A stretch of 64,000 bases of DNA, from contig WACJ01000255.1 in assembly GCA_008973525.1 (NCBI GenBank), positions 434,001 through 498,000 of the forward strand. Direction: 5' to 3'. Numbering within the stretch: position 1 is the first letter of the stretch; the number at the start of each line of letters is the position of its first letter. The notes below the pieces were generated by a model. It made no database searches. It worked only from the letters and a program-made list of their open reading frames with translations, and was not told the origin of the DNA. Positions 50,801-61,359 of this stretch are shown here, in pieces. Origin of the DNA: Stenopsyche tienmushanensis (lineage: Eukaryota; Arthropoda; Insecta; Trichoptera; Stenopsychidae). A program made the position numbers and the translations under genes.

Positions 50801-51810
50801 GGCCATTCGTTTATATGTAGGTGGCCCAGTTTCGGCCATATGGCTTATGTCCAGCAATTTTGCCGTTCATTTTTTATACATATATACCCGAAATCTCGAT
50901 CGAAAAACTACCACTATGGCGATGATCGGAAGATATCTGCGAATATGGAACGAATTTATTATTTTAATAGTTTTTTATGCGAAACGATCAGCCTTTATAA
51001 AATATTTTCTAGGCATTTGTCGGTGATATTGTGAGATTTTAGTGTGAATATTGTCTGCTATGATATTTTTTTCGCTGGCTAGACTTTCAAATTGATATTC
51101 ATCTATCTTCTTCAAGCAAAAAGCATAATTTAAAGATTTTATGAAATATTGTATTTTTTGTTCAATAATCTAAGATTTTGGCGCATCTGCTGAGAAGCCA
51201 ATTATTTTAGACTTAGCCTTTAGAAGGCATTACGCTCAAATGTACATGAGACGCGATATTATACGGTGAAAATCTATAATGATACTCAGTTTTTGCGTAT
51301 TATCACTCTTCAACTCAAGACAAGGTTCCATTCTGGGACACAAAGAAAATTAAGCACTCTTTATTTTTCTAGTTTGATTTATTATTACATAAATTAAACC
51401 AAAACTTTATTAATTAGTTGATTCAGGGTATTTTTCACAGGCTAATTAATATTATCATGATTTGCTCTCAGTTTTTTCTTCAATAAGTTCTCCTTCTGTC
51501 AATAAATTCTGGTCAGACCATGATGATTTTGCGATGAGTTTTTTTTAATAGAAGTTATATTTTTTTAAAATCTTTATGACATGCATCAAAAGCATGAATC
51601 TTGATGTCGGATATATGGGATCTCTATAGAAGATCTTACTAGGGAGAGAATTTATCTGGTGGTTTCCTATTGCCTTCCACGCGTGGTAAAGTAAGGATAA
51701 GATAATTTGGAAAAGTAGGAGAGGAGAGAATCTATGAGTGATTAGCGAAATTATCATTATATATAAATTATAATTTAATTATTGTTGCAAAATCAATCAC
51801 TCAATCATCT
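47891..51810. other. AT-rich intronic stretch, nothing recognised
   Basis: Open frames of 60-127 codons occur (for example 50643-51026 plus, 49323-49520 minus) without recognisable domains or paired splice sites. A possible Tc1/mariner-like end (ACACCCTGTATA near 48,855) has no partner. Confidence 0.4.
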
Positions 51811-51950
51811 GGATCGAGACGATCGATCAAAAATATTAATATTTTCGATCTCCCAAATTTGTTGGTACGGTAAAAAAAATTTCACAATCTGGATTTAAAC
51901 CCAAACCTTTACAATAAGAGTCCAGGATCTAAGCCACTATACCAATACTT
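51811..51950 (-). repeat. tRNA-derived SINE, copy 2 (head and body)
   Basis: Read on the minus strand, an A box (TTGGTATAGTGGCTTAGA) is followed by a degenerate B box (GGTTTAAATCC), ACCGTACCAACAAATTTGG and an AT-rich self-complementary body around AAAATATTAATATTTTT, ending TCGTCTCGATCC. This is the most complete of the three copies and links the head (34.1 kb) with the tail fragment (9.95 kb). Confidence 0.75.
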
Positions 51951-52080
51951 GGTCAGTTATGTATAGATTTTACCAAATCTCCCTGACTTTGTTCGTTGAA
52001 GGGTTTTACAGAACATAGAGTTAAAAGAGAGAATTTCGAGAGAAAAAGGATATTACTATTTATACCCCTAGGGTCAATGA

Positions 52081-52190
52081 TTTTATGCACCTAGAGTCAA
52101 TGAAAGTGGTCTGGCCAGATCCTGATTTTTTGATTTTATTGATAGATTCTGCACCATATGTCTGTAAAAACCAAATGGCGGATCTGTGAT
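52081..52190 (+). pseudogene. hAT-like transposase fragment
   Basis: A 31-codon plus-strand block (starting DFMHLESMKVVWPDP, continuing LLIDSAPYVCKNQM, then TGA) resembles the VWP...LxxSDAAPYM segment of a hAT-related transposase. Downstream, LLELNGIVYQPPF may be the following PP.P block. No termini were found. Assignment is by motif resemblance only. Confidence 0.45.
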
Positions 52191-52359
52191 TTAGGAAATA
52201 GATATCCTTGTAAAGGTATCCTGTATACTAGAAAAGAAGAAGGAGTCTAGAAAGCAGTCAACTTAAGGAAAAGGTGCTACTGGAATTAAATGGAATCGTA
52301 TATCAACCTCCGTTTTTGAGCTAAAAAATAGCTTAAAAACGAAGTTAGATCTGTTTATA

Positions 52360-55005
52360 CAAAGCTAGAGTTGCTGGTTTGTTTGTAATAGCTTGCTCTA
52401 CTAGCTTGAAAACTGTTATTTTGTCCACCGGACATAAAAAACAGCTGCTTTTTCTATAATATGCTAGATACTGTAGGATTGGTATCAGTAACAATTTATA
52501 AGAATTTGAACCAGAAAATTAAAAATTCCATCGATGTACACAAAAAATATAGAGATGTAATAAGAACATTAATTGACAGAGCTCGAATAAATAGTTTATT
52601 TGAGCAATGAACTAATTTTATTAGTCGGGGTTTTATTTATAATAACGCCATTAAATATCGATTTTCTCCAAATTTGACAATGGCAAAACCTAATAAGCGA
52701 AAGGGTCAAAAATCGATTTTTTTATAGGGTGTCTGCGAATTGTTTTTCAGATTAGCTTATTCCATTCGATCCAATCGAAAATATTACGAATGGAATAAAA
52801 CGGGAGCGGAGAAAGAAAACGAGCAGATTTGGCTCATTGTTTTGTTCGCGAAATTGGAGTGGAAATTATTCTCTGTAAAGGTGCCATCGTAGACCTCTTT
52901 CGGTACGGAAATTTTCGAGTGTTTAGTTCGTTACCTGTTTCAATATTCATTACCGATGCTACGAAGCTGTGCCACGGTAAAATATATGATCATTTGCATA
53001 TTTATTAATATCCCAGCCTTTATATATATATAATTAAATTGCCTTGCAACAATGGGGCACATTTCATGAAAGAGTCCCTTTAATACACATTCGGACATAA
53101 AAGAATAAATACAATGCGCATATTTTAAAGCTCAAATTAAAACCCGTATAAATGAGAGCTTGAACACTGGTTACGACCAGATGCGTACGAATAAAATATT
53201 TTATTTGATTACATCGTATAGAAAATATTGCTAAAAATACATTTTTCTTCAGACAAATTCAAATTGTATCGTAGAAACACTTGAACAGTCACTCGGGATG
53301 CTTTACTTTTTTCTTATGCTCATTTATTTGCCACTGTAGCACTTATAAGGACTAAAATTGCATAATATTTAACTTCTAATTCGCAGAAAGCTCTTAAAGC
53401 ACTTAAAAGCCTGAAATAAACGTAGCACAGAAAATAACTATACTTGCAAAAAAGTCTATGAAGAAAGCACCAAATTACTCGCTTAGCTGACGTTTTTCTC
53501 ATCATGGCTTTTTAACCTCCTGTCATATAGCACACTAAACTTTTAATATAAACTTGCAAGCTCTTCTTGAATATAAATTCAATTAAAAATTTAGGAAAAT
53601 ATCTAGATTTTAGCACACAAATTGGAAACATTTTTAGGTAATAATATTTTAATACTTTATCATTAGGTAATCACTGGCTGAAATTTGTGAAAGAATGCAA
53701 ATTGATGCTGGATATGTCATAATATAAGATTATTTTTTTATGTAATTATTTTACAATTAAGTTGTAAAATTTAAAATCATCAATCGTATTAACTGTAGAT
53801 TCAAATCCAAAACTAATTTTTTTTAGCTACATCAATTTAAAATATCCTTGAACAAGTTTCCATAATATTGGACAGGATTAAAATAATTTTCAATGGCTAA
53901 TATAGCTAATAATTGAGGATATTTGAAGCTTGGATATGGCTAATTTAAAGGTCGAAATACCAGGATGTTCATATTGAAGATAGTAGTTAACCAATTCTCC
54001 TCACTAAACCATTTACATATGAATATGGGATGGATTCCTCAACTCTTGTCATTTGCCAATGTAATTGGCTATATTTTAATACCTGTTGCTTTGAATGCAA
54101 AACATGTTTGATATGCTAAAGAAGATAAAATATCTATATTTTACAATATAAAGATAAAAATATTTAGCTATGTTTAATGCCTTTTAATGACCCAAGCATA
54201 AAATTAATATGTATTATGTTTTATGGAATAACTATTTCATGAATATGATATGGGTTAATATGCAATTATTCGGATATTGCCAAATATTAAACTTTATTAA
54301 ATCTGAAAAAGATGCATCAATACTTTTGCATCAATTAAATTATTAAATGCATTTTTAAAATAAAAAATGATAATTTTCCCCTATTTTCCGACTGCGGCAT
54401 ATAACAGTAAGCCACGGAGCTAAGATTTTATGATACGTCGTGCATATTAAGTTCATTAGGGTGGAGGACCACAACGGAGTGCGCCCGTGCAAACTCTGAC
54501 TGCACCCTATTATTTGATACACACTGCACTCGTTGCAGATGGCCTCGCTCCCTCTCTACATTTGTATTGCAGCGTGAAAACATTTTAAGTAAATTCTGTT
54601 GCATTTTTTGCATCCGAATATCAAAAACGATATTTGACGCCAGACATTTTATCCAATTATAAGTTTTACTCGCGAAACAAACAAAAACACACATGGGGTG
54701 TTTTTTAGGAATTTTGTCGAAAATAATAATGAATTTTCAACCACTCGCTAGCATACGTGGGTGGATTGAATTTGAGTGCGATGAAAATGGTTTTTCATTT
54801 ATTCATCGATACAGCAAATGGTTTTAACATTTCACAGTGATTAACATTTAGCCCACATGGTGTGCTGTGGAATATCTCAAAAATATATTTCAATGTTGCG
54901 AATTCATAAGCGCCATGTGTCCTTGAAAAATCTCTAGATTTCTGGATGGTTGCTATCGTCTTAATTTGACAGGAGAATGACTTTGATACGAACAAATAAA
55001 AAAAT
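52360..55005. other. AT-rich intronic stretch, nothing recognised
   Basis: No transposon termini or exons were seen. A GC-moderate patch at 52.75-52.95 kb stands out slightly. A short imperfect hairpin (CGTTTTTGAGCT / AGCTTAAAAACG) lies just before it near 52,310-52,345. Confidence 0.4.
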
Positions 55006-55009
55006 GTAC

Positions 55010-55637
55010 TGTAGCGTGGGAATAATTTGCGATTGTTTTTATTGATTGTAAAAATAAATTAATTAATTTCGTCGTTTAATATCGATTTTTGGTCGTCAAA
55101 GCGGGTCGTTTAATTTGGCGTTCGGACCTCAACCGTTCTTAAGGGTCGTAGGCCGAGCAAATTCATTCTGTTCTTTTCTGGGCGCCTTGGGGACCAGTCG
55201 TGTTAATTTCGCGCTACGTTCCCATCATCAAGCCTCTGCGTCGTGATCGTCTGCCGTATCACAAAATGGTAAATAAAATTTATTAATCGAAGTTCATCAT
55301 GTTTTAATTGTTTCCCTCTCGTTTTTGAGGTTTCCTCCTTTTTGGTGTCGTCATATGAGCGGTCGAAGTTAAAGAATCGCCCCCTCGGCGGAGGTATACG
55401 CATATTCCGTCGCGGATGCTTCGAGATTGTCTCGGTGCCGCGGGGCTCCTTCACCCCTGAGGGCGGAGCCCCCCTCGCTTCTCGTCGAGGCCCTTCGGGC
55501 CGAGATGAGGGACGCAGGGGTGCGTCCGGCCTCCGGAGCGCCCCGCGATTCGAGACGCCCCTCGTGGTGGTCTGCTTGAGGCAGCTGCGACGAAGATTGC
55601 GGGCCCCTGAAGACGGCAAGGGGCTTTAAACGCAACA
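55010..55637 (+). mobile_element. Solo LTR, Gypsy-like
   Basis: The 628-bp unit starts TGTAGCG and ends CGCAACA (near-inverted TG..CA ends) and is flanked by GTAC on both sides (55006-55009, 55638-55641), a 4-bp target duplication as in Gypsy-type retrotransposons. An AATAAA lies near 55,273. The 3' half is strikingly GC-rich (CCTCGGCGGAGG ... GGCCCTTCGGGCC), producing overlapping long open frames on both strands that are compositional by-products. No internal retroviral-type genes are present. Confidence 0.6.
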
Positions 55638-56376
55638 GTACAAATATTTATTTCAAAAAATGAACCTTTACTTCGAAGCTAAATATTTTAAGACATGTAA
55701 TTTTATTTGACATGTTGAATTTTTCTATTTTTTTTTTTAGATTTTATCTCGCCATACGTTTAATATTGAAAGCATTTGTCACCCTTATATGCTATTCATA
55801 AATATCCAATCCACAAGACACCAAAAAGATAATTTTAGAAAACAATTTCCATGTCAATATACTATTTTTGTGATTCTAAACCCACATTTCAATTTAATAC
55901 TTTGAAGATTCATGAAAATTGATCATTAAAATTTAATTCAACATATGTAGAAAATGAATGCCTGCCAATCTCTCATTCTTCTATTTCTTCTCGTCTTTCC
56001 TCTTACTCGTCATTCTTTTTCTTTTATTGGGGATTTAATACTGAAAAAGCTCGCTGTTGGCCCTCAATAAGTGCGGTTTCCTATTACGATTTTACTATTA
56101 TACAGCATCAGGACATAGAAAAGACCTATTTTTCAATTTATGGTATTAAAACCATGATTTCTACATACCGCATAAAAGGACATCGTGTATTTCAAATACT
56201 TTCGAAAATGCTTCAAATTTTCAAGATAAAGAATTTGTGCAGCTTTAATTAGGTCATTCCTTGATGAAATCACCTTCAGTAAGTGGTTTGGAGTGATTGG
56301 CTATCAATTCCGATAAGATGTAGCTTGATGCATTCGCCACTTTACTTTCTTCTAATACTTTCTTCAAACATATCAA

Positions 56377-56522
56377 CCACTTATCGTCCGTACAAATTCA
56401 CTTATCTATCAGGGCCGCGCAGCATGTATAAAACTTGTATATAAATAAATAAACACTGTCGATAGCATACAATATTCGTTTATTTCTTCGCGTAAACATA
56501 AACAATAGACTTAAAATCGATT
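56377..56522 (+). repeat. LTR-like dispersed repeat, copy 2 (see 15894-16042)
   Basis: This plus-orientation partner of the 16 kb copy carries TCAGGGCCGCGCAGC, then AATAAATAAACACTGTCGATAG. Just beyond it, AATTTGGGTTATT occurs twice in tandem (about 56,525-56,560). No paired LTR or coding region was found nearby, so it is probably a solo or truncated copy. Confidence 0.65.
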
Positions 56523-56939
56523 AATTTGGGTTATTATTAATTAATAAATTTGGGTTATTGATCTATACAATCGTACGATGTACGCGAGACACTATCTCCG
56601 ACCCTGTCTCCCATTCACAATTTCTGAACTGCAACACGCTCTTTTCGTCTCTTTCTTTAAGCTCAATGTGTAAGAATACTCTTTCCAAATCACTGGAATT
56701 CAATCGCAAATACGCGATTGAACTCCTCAAAAGGTTATTTTTTTTTTCAATCACAATTTGAGCTCTTTTAACTTTTATTGTCTCAATAATAATTCGTAAT
56801 TATCATATTTTGATTAATGTTATTAATAGTGTTATTACATTTTAAGCAGTTTATCATACCAGGTTTCTTGGAAATTTCGATGTTCATCATTTATAAATTA
56901 TAAATTCGTTTCGATGAACACATATTAAATAATAGCAAA

Positions 56940-57330
56940 GCATCATCCTTCAGCTTCATAAAATTCATCGCCAAGACACAAGTGGAATAGACGGGCGTCG
57001 AATACAAAGACTCTCTTCTCTAAATAACTATTTATTCCACACGCGAGAGTGAGAGAGAGTTCTGGCTGCAGGAGGGACGACCTCCCGCAGCCAAGGCTAA
57101 CCGACCACTCTCCCGACTCCTGCCTCCTGCGCGTCATTATCCAACCGGCAACGATCGGTATGCAGGCGCAATGTTTCCGCAGGGCCACAAGAGATGGCGC
57201 TGTTAAAATAACATATTACACCCGAAGAGAGACGAAAGATTTCGCTGTTAATCTGGAGAATTAAATCTGCTCAGATTAACAGCGCTACTACGTGGGGAAG
57301 GTAAATCGTCCATGCCACAGTGGGTTTGAT
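56940..57330 (-). repeat. GC-rich LTR-like block with terminal hairpin
   Basis: This is a CpG-rich island in AT-rich DNA. On the minus strand it reads through AACAGCGCCATCTCTTG, a GC-rich middle, then AATAAATAG, an order like an LTR with a poly(A) signal. A 13-bp perfect hairpin (57243-57255 and 57272-57284, CGCTGTTAATCTG) sits at one side. No target duplication was identified. Confidence 0.35.
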
Positions 57331-59299
57331 TGCGGAAGTCGGGCAGGGCTATTTTGCTACTCACTCATATTCAAGGTCGAATGTAATATTTGAAAACCAT
57401 TATTATTTCTTGAAAAATAATCTTTAGAAAATATTTATTTTAAATCATTTGTATTATATCATTTTAAATATTATTCTTGAATGCTAATTAGATATACAGA
57501 ACAAGCAGTTCGGATTAAAAATGTGTATTTGGTATTTATATTATTTGAATGAATAGATTCAAACGAAACGGAAGTCTTAATAAGAAACATAAACGCCGAA
57601 GAAGTTCATGAATAATTAGAAACATAAAAGCAAAATAGTTTGGAAGCTTTTTAGAAGATAAATATAATTTAAAAGGCACATTAACTTAATAAATAAGCTT
57701 CGGAAAATACATTAAGGTATGCTTTATCAAAGTTTGTTTTTGAATAGAAGAGGATATTTCAAATGAAATCTTATATTTTGCATGTTGACCACACGTTCAA
57801 AGCACGAACAAACGCAATATAGAGCAAGCACATCAAGGGATGTTTTTTAGGGAATGTCTGTATTATGGATTTTGAATTTTTGAAGAGACGAGAGCGAATC
57901 TACGGAAATGAAAACATTCAAAATAATATTTCTGGGGTGTTCTTTTAATCTGTCATTTCTGGGACACGCGTGCCACTAATATGATGGATAATGTCTCGAA
58001 TGAGATCTTATCCTATTTATATTTCGCTCGTTCCGTACACGATACGTCTTTGAAATATATGGGATGTCTTGAAATTAAAGTGGGGAAAAAAGATTTATCT
58101 AACATTTTACCTTGAATATTGTTATTCGCCATAAATCAACGGGATATATTGAAAATATTCCGGCGGATAAAAGATCACTTTATAAGATTTCGCCGGGATC
58201 CTGTCGCTATGTGGAAATAGACGCAAATAGAGATTGATTCTTTAAATGAAGGCGAACTAGTTAAAAGTTTGCGAATTTAATTAAACGAAACTTAACAGCC
58301 CCTCCAAAGAAATTTTATTGTCTTGTTTGGCGAAAGAGCTATTTAACTTTCTCCTCGCCTTTATTCATCGCTGAAGTACTTTGTATGTCGCGGTTGAAAC
58401 AGATTGAGCGCTTCGAAAGCCAATAATTTAGCTCGAGTGCAATAAATATCTATCGAAGAAAAATAATTTGGATTCGATATTAATATTGGCTTCGTTTTCA
58501 GTCGATAAACATGCTTTCATAATGAATGTCTTTTCCAATAAATATTCATTATGCATGGGATAGAATTTAATTTGGGGTCGTTAAAGAAGATACGATACGC
58601 GGGACGAAATGATATTTTAGACGGCGTTTTCGTATAATATAGCGAAATATTTTATTGTATCGTTGCGAATATCTTTAAGGATAATTTGCATATCCTGGGT
58701 TTCTTTATAGAAACAATATACGAACCCTTTATAATCTCTGCGAAATCAAATTCCCATTTTTTTGCATAAGGCACACACGAACACATGTTTCTATAAAAGC
58801 GAATTTAGATTACTATATGGATTTCGACAACGATAAATTTAATTTTAAAAAAATATTTGCTTCATATACTATGCTACAATTATTAATTTTAATATAAATT
58901 CATGTATTTTATAAAGGTACTAGTATAATATATAAAATCCTCTGGAGAGTCTTAAATATAATATTCAAACATTCATTCGAGCTTAAGTTTAAATGTATTC
59001 TACATATTTAGATAGTCAAAACAATATATATATTTAAAAAATAAGCTCAGTGAATTTAACTAATATTTCAACCCCCAATCTCATTGTTTATGTTACTAGA
59101 AAATGACTTTAAATTAAATTAAGAATAAATAGTTATTTATATTAAAATTCCAATATGTGGAAATTGGAAGTTCCAAGTCAGAAGATCGTATCAATCAAAA
59201 TTTGAGTTGATTTGTTCTGGATTGACATAAATATATACTAATTGTTCACTTTATGAGGCGGAGAATCGGATTCCATCTTTTGCACTTCGGTTTCTTACT
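57331..59299. other. AT-rich intronic stretch, nothing recognised
   Basis: Mixed AT-rich and GC-moderate sequence (57.9-58.7 kb is the richer part). No exon, repeat pair or transposon terminus was detected. Confidence 0.4.
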
Positions 59300-59309
59300 T
59301 CAACCCTTT

Positions 59310-60247
59310 AATACAAATACTTCTCTATTGTGCACAATAAAAAGCTCTCTAAACTCATTTCTTATTTGGAATATAACAGTTAGTTTAGACTAAGCACCCA
59401 AAAAGTTCAAACTGATTAATTCTTGTCAAATTTGGGTAACTTTCTACCACAAATGTTCTACACACATTAAAATTGTCAAGCAGGTGAAGACAGCTGGTAC
59501 AAATGGCACAAGGTTGAAGCTAGAAGAGAACTCAATAATTTTCACCACCATAAGCCACCTCTGACTGCCAAAGTTCGAAATGTCATCAAACCAGTCTATG
59601 AAGATTTATCACGAGATTAACTGTTGATCAGATGTTTAGGAGCACAAACACATAATAACAATGAATCATTAAATTCATTGATGTGGACTATCTCTCCTAT
59701 ACACCTGAATTCTGGCACAAATATCGTTGAAAAGAAACTTTTATTGTCGTGATTATCTTTAATGAAGGATTTAATGGTATTTTGAAAATTTTGATTACAA
59801 TAAGATGTCAAATTGGTCATGTAACTCAAGCTTACGTCCATCGTCGTAATAAGGCGCGTATCCAAAACTCTGAATGACTTCGCTAAAAGAGCTAAAACTG
59901 ATGCAAGGGAGCAACAATCGGCTTTGGAAGATTTTTAAGAAGAAACGAAAGGCTTTCTTTATATATAGACATAGCAGATTAAAGATGATTCATAATTTAT
60001 TAAACGAATTTCTATAAAATGTGATTAATTTATTCAATACACATGAAGACACTTTGCGAACTAGGATAGTTCTAAATGATCCAGGCGTCTATTTTTTTCA
60101 TGTAAAAGATGTCGTTTAAAACACCAAAATTCACAAAAAAAAATATTAATAAATACGTGGTTAAAAATTCACAGTTGTATATTTATTCAGTTTGCCAAAA
60201 AAAAAAAATTCCAAAAAAAGTATCGTCACACGGGATAACTCCCTTAA
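59310..60247 (+). mobile_element. TTAA-family transposon with right terminus, 5' truncated
   Basis: The right end (CGGGATAACTCCCTTAA, ending 60247) is the inverted counterpart of the GGG-type TTAA ends at 32.5 kb. The left part shares CTTCTCTATTGTGCACAATAAA and a following stretch with that MITE, so the left end should lie near 59,290, but no clear terminus is visible there. It carries the transposase pseudogene at 59490-59935. Confidence 0.65.
59490..59935 (+). pseudogene. Mutator-like-transposase-domain pseudogene of the TTAA element
   Basis: Plus-strand frames read GEDSWYKWHK, KPPLTAKVRNVIKPVYEDLS, then a stop, RCLGAQTHNNNESLNSLMW and, after a frameshift, FNEGFNGILKI and AYVHRRNKARI. This block order is the one annotated in insects as Mutator-like transposase. 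The 11.2-kb element carries the same DSWCKYKK...KPIYEDL region. At least two stops and one frameshift make it dead. Confidence 0.8.
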
Positions 60248-61180
60248 TTTGCAATAATATATCATTTAAAACATATTAATTTCCCTCTTTGCTTATAAAT
60301 ATGGAATATATTGAAAGCTTCCCCATATATAGTTATTTTAAAAGCGTCATATGGGGATTAACTATGTAAAGCCGTTTATGAATACGGCATCAAATAAAAA
60401 TATATATACCTAGAAGTTATCTTAGAAGAACGCATCAATTTGATTAAAAATCATTTTGATAATTCACAAGGAAGTACAGAAAATTATATTATATTATGAG
60501 TTAAATCAGAGTATCGTCGGTAACACCATTTAAATTGAACAAGAGCTTTTATATGAGTCTTTGTTACAATTTAAAAATAGTGCACCCCCTTAAAAATATT
60601 ATACAGCTTTCAAATCAATGTATAACATATTTTATTTTTATAGAATCTCTCACTTCCAAGGATCATTATTTTAATAAAAAATGAGCTTTCTTTGGAATAA
60701 TTGGATATTAACTTTAATAATCTCAACAGTCTCTAGTCATCCATATTTGGGAAAAGAAGACAAATTTAATTCAAGATGATTGATTAGAATGTCCCTCCAA
60801 ATTAATTGCTATTCAATTTGATTCAAATTGTAATTTTAAAACTATTTTGATATCAAAAAAAATCACAGATGACAAATTGTATTCATTTCAATGGCATTGA
60901 TTTATCTTTAAGCTTAAAAAAATTGTTTCGACTTCTCGCATACCATGTGTTAAAAATCTAGACAGGCTAAAGCCTCGCTGGATGAGGTCTCTGCGAGAAT
61001 TTGTAATAAATATCGCAGGATCATCATTACTTCTTCTCCACTAGACGAATTTGATAGCATCTGTAAAATTGGGATTATTCTTTACCACCCCCTCAACATT
61101 TTACGTCGGTGAGATTTGCGAAAAAATGTTGGGAGGTATTCGAAGCTATCACACGCGGTGGGAGAATCCCAATTACTTAC
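60248..61180. other. AT-rich stretch, nothing recognised
   Basis: No repeat or coding signal was seen before the candidate donor at 61175-61180. Confidence 0.4.
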
Positions 61181-61231
61181 CTTGAGAACATTGTTTATCC
61201 CACCAGCCCATAAAGAAAGATATCCCGCAGC
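61181..61231 (-). CDS. Candidate upstream exon of the TSR gene (uncertain 5' boundary)
   Basis: A consensus donor (CTCAAG|GTAAGTAATT) ends an open frame in phase 0, matching the phase 0 start of the linker exon 21.5 kb downstream. The frame before the donor reads ...GYLSLWAGGINNVLK. A weak acceptor (TACGTACGAG) would give a 17-codon phase 0 exon. The same frame stays open back to an ATG at 61355-61357, which would give 59 codons, so this could also be the end of a first coding exon. The longer version has a moderately hydrophobic stretch near its middle but is not a convincing signal peptide. The donor is strong; the 5' boundary and gene membership are guesses. Confidence 0.35.
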
Positions 61232-61359
61232 CTCGTACGTATGTAATAAAAGGATATAGCTTTCCAACGAAATTTGGCTAGTTTTTATGGCCCTCGGTTT
61301 ACAATCTCTGCTGAAGGTTAAGCGCGCTACCTTTAAGCGACAGCAATGCGAAACCATCT

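Larger units (their letters stand above)
39693..61180 (-). other. Putative long intron (about 21.5 kb) between the linker exon and the upstream candidate exon
   Basis: It is defined by the acceptor of the linker exon and the GTAAGT donor at 61175-61180. It contains a mariner fossil, a SINE, a hAT-like fragment, a solo LTR, an LTR-like GC-rich block and a broken TTAA-element transposase. The call depends on the 61 kb exon being real. Confidence 0.3.

Noticed and set aside
50643..51026. 127-codon plus-strand open frame
   Set aside because: No domain or signal peptide, and a second overlapping frame of similar length; no splice or start context to support a gene.
55203..55635. Overlapping Arg/Pro-rich open frames on both strands
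   Set aside because: They coincide with the GC-rich part of the solo LTR, where stop codons are scarce; composition explains them.
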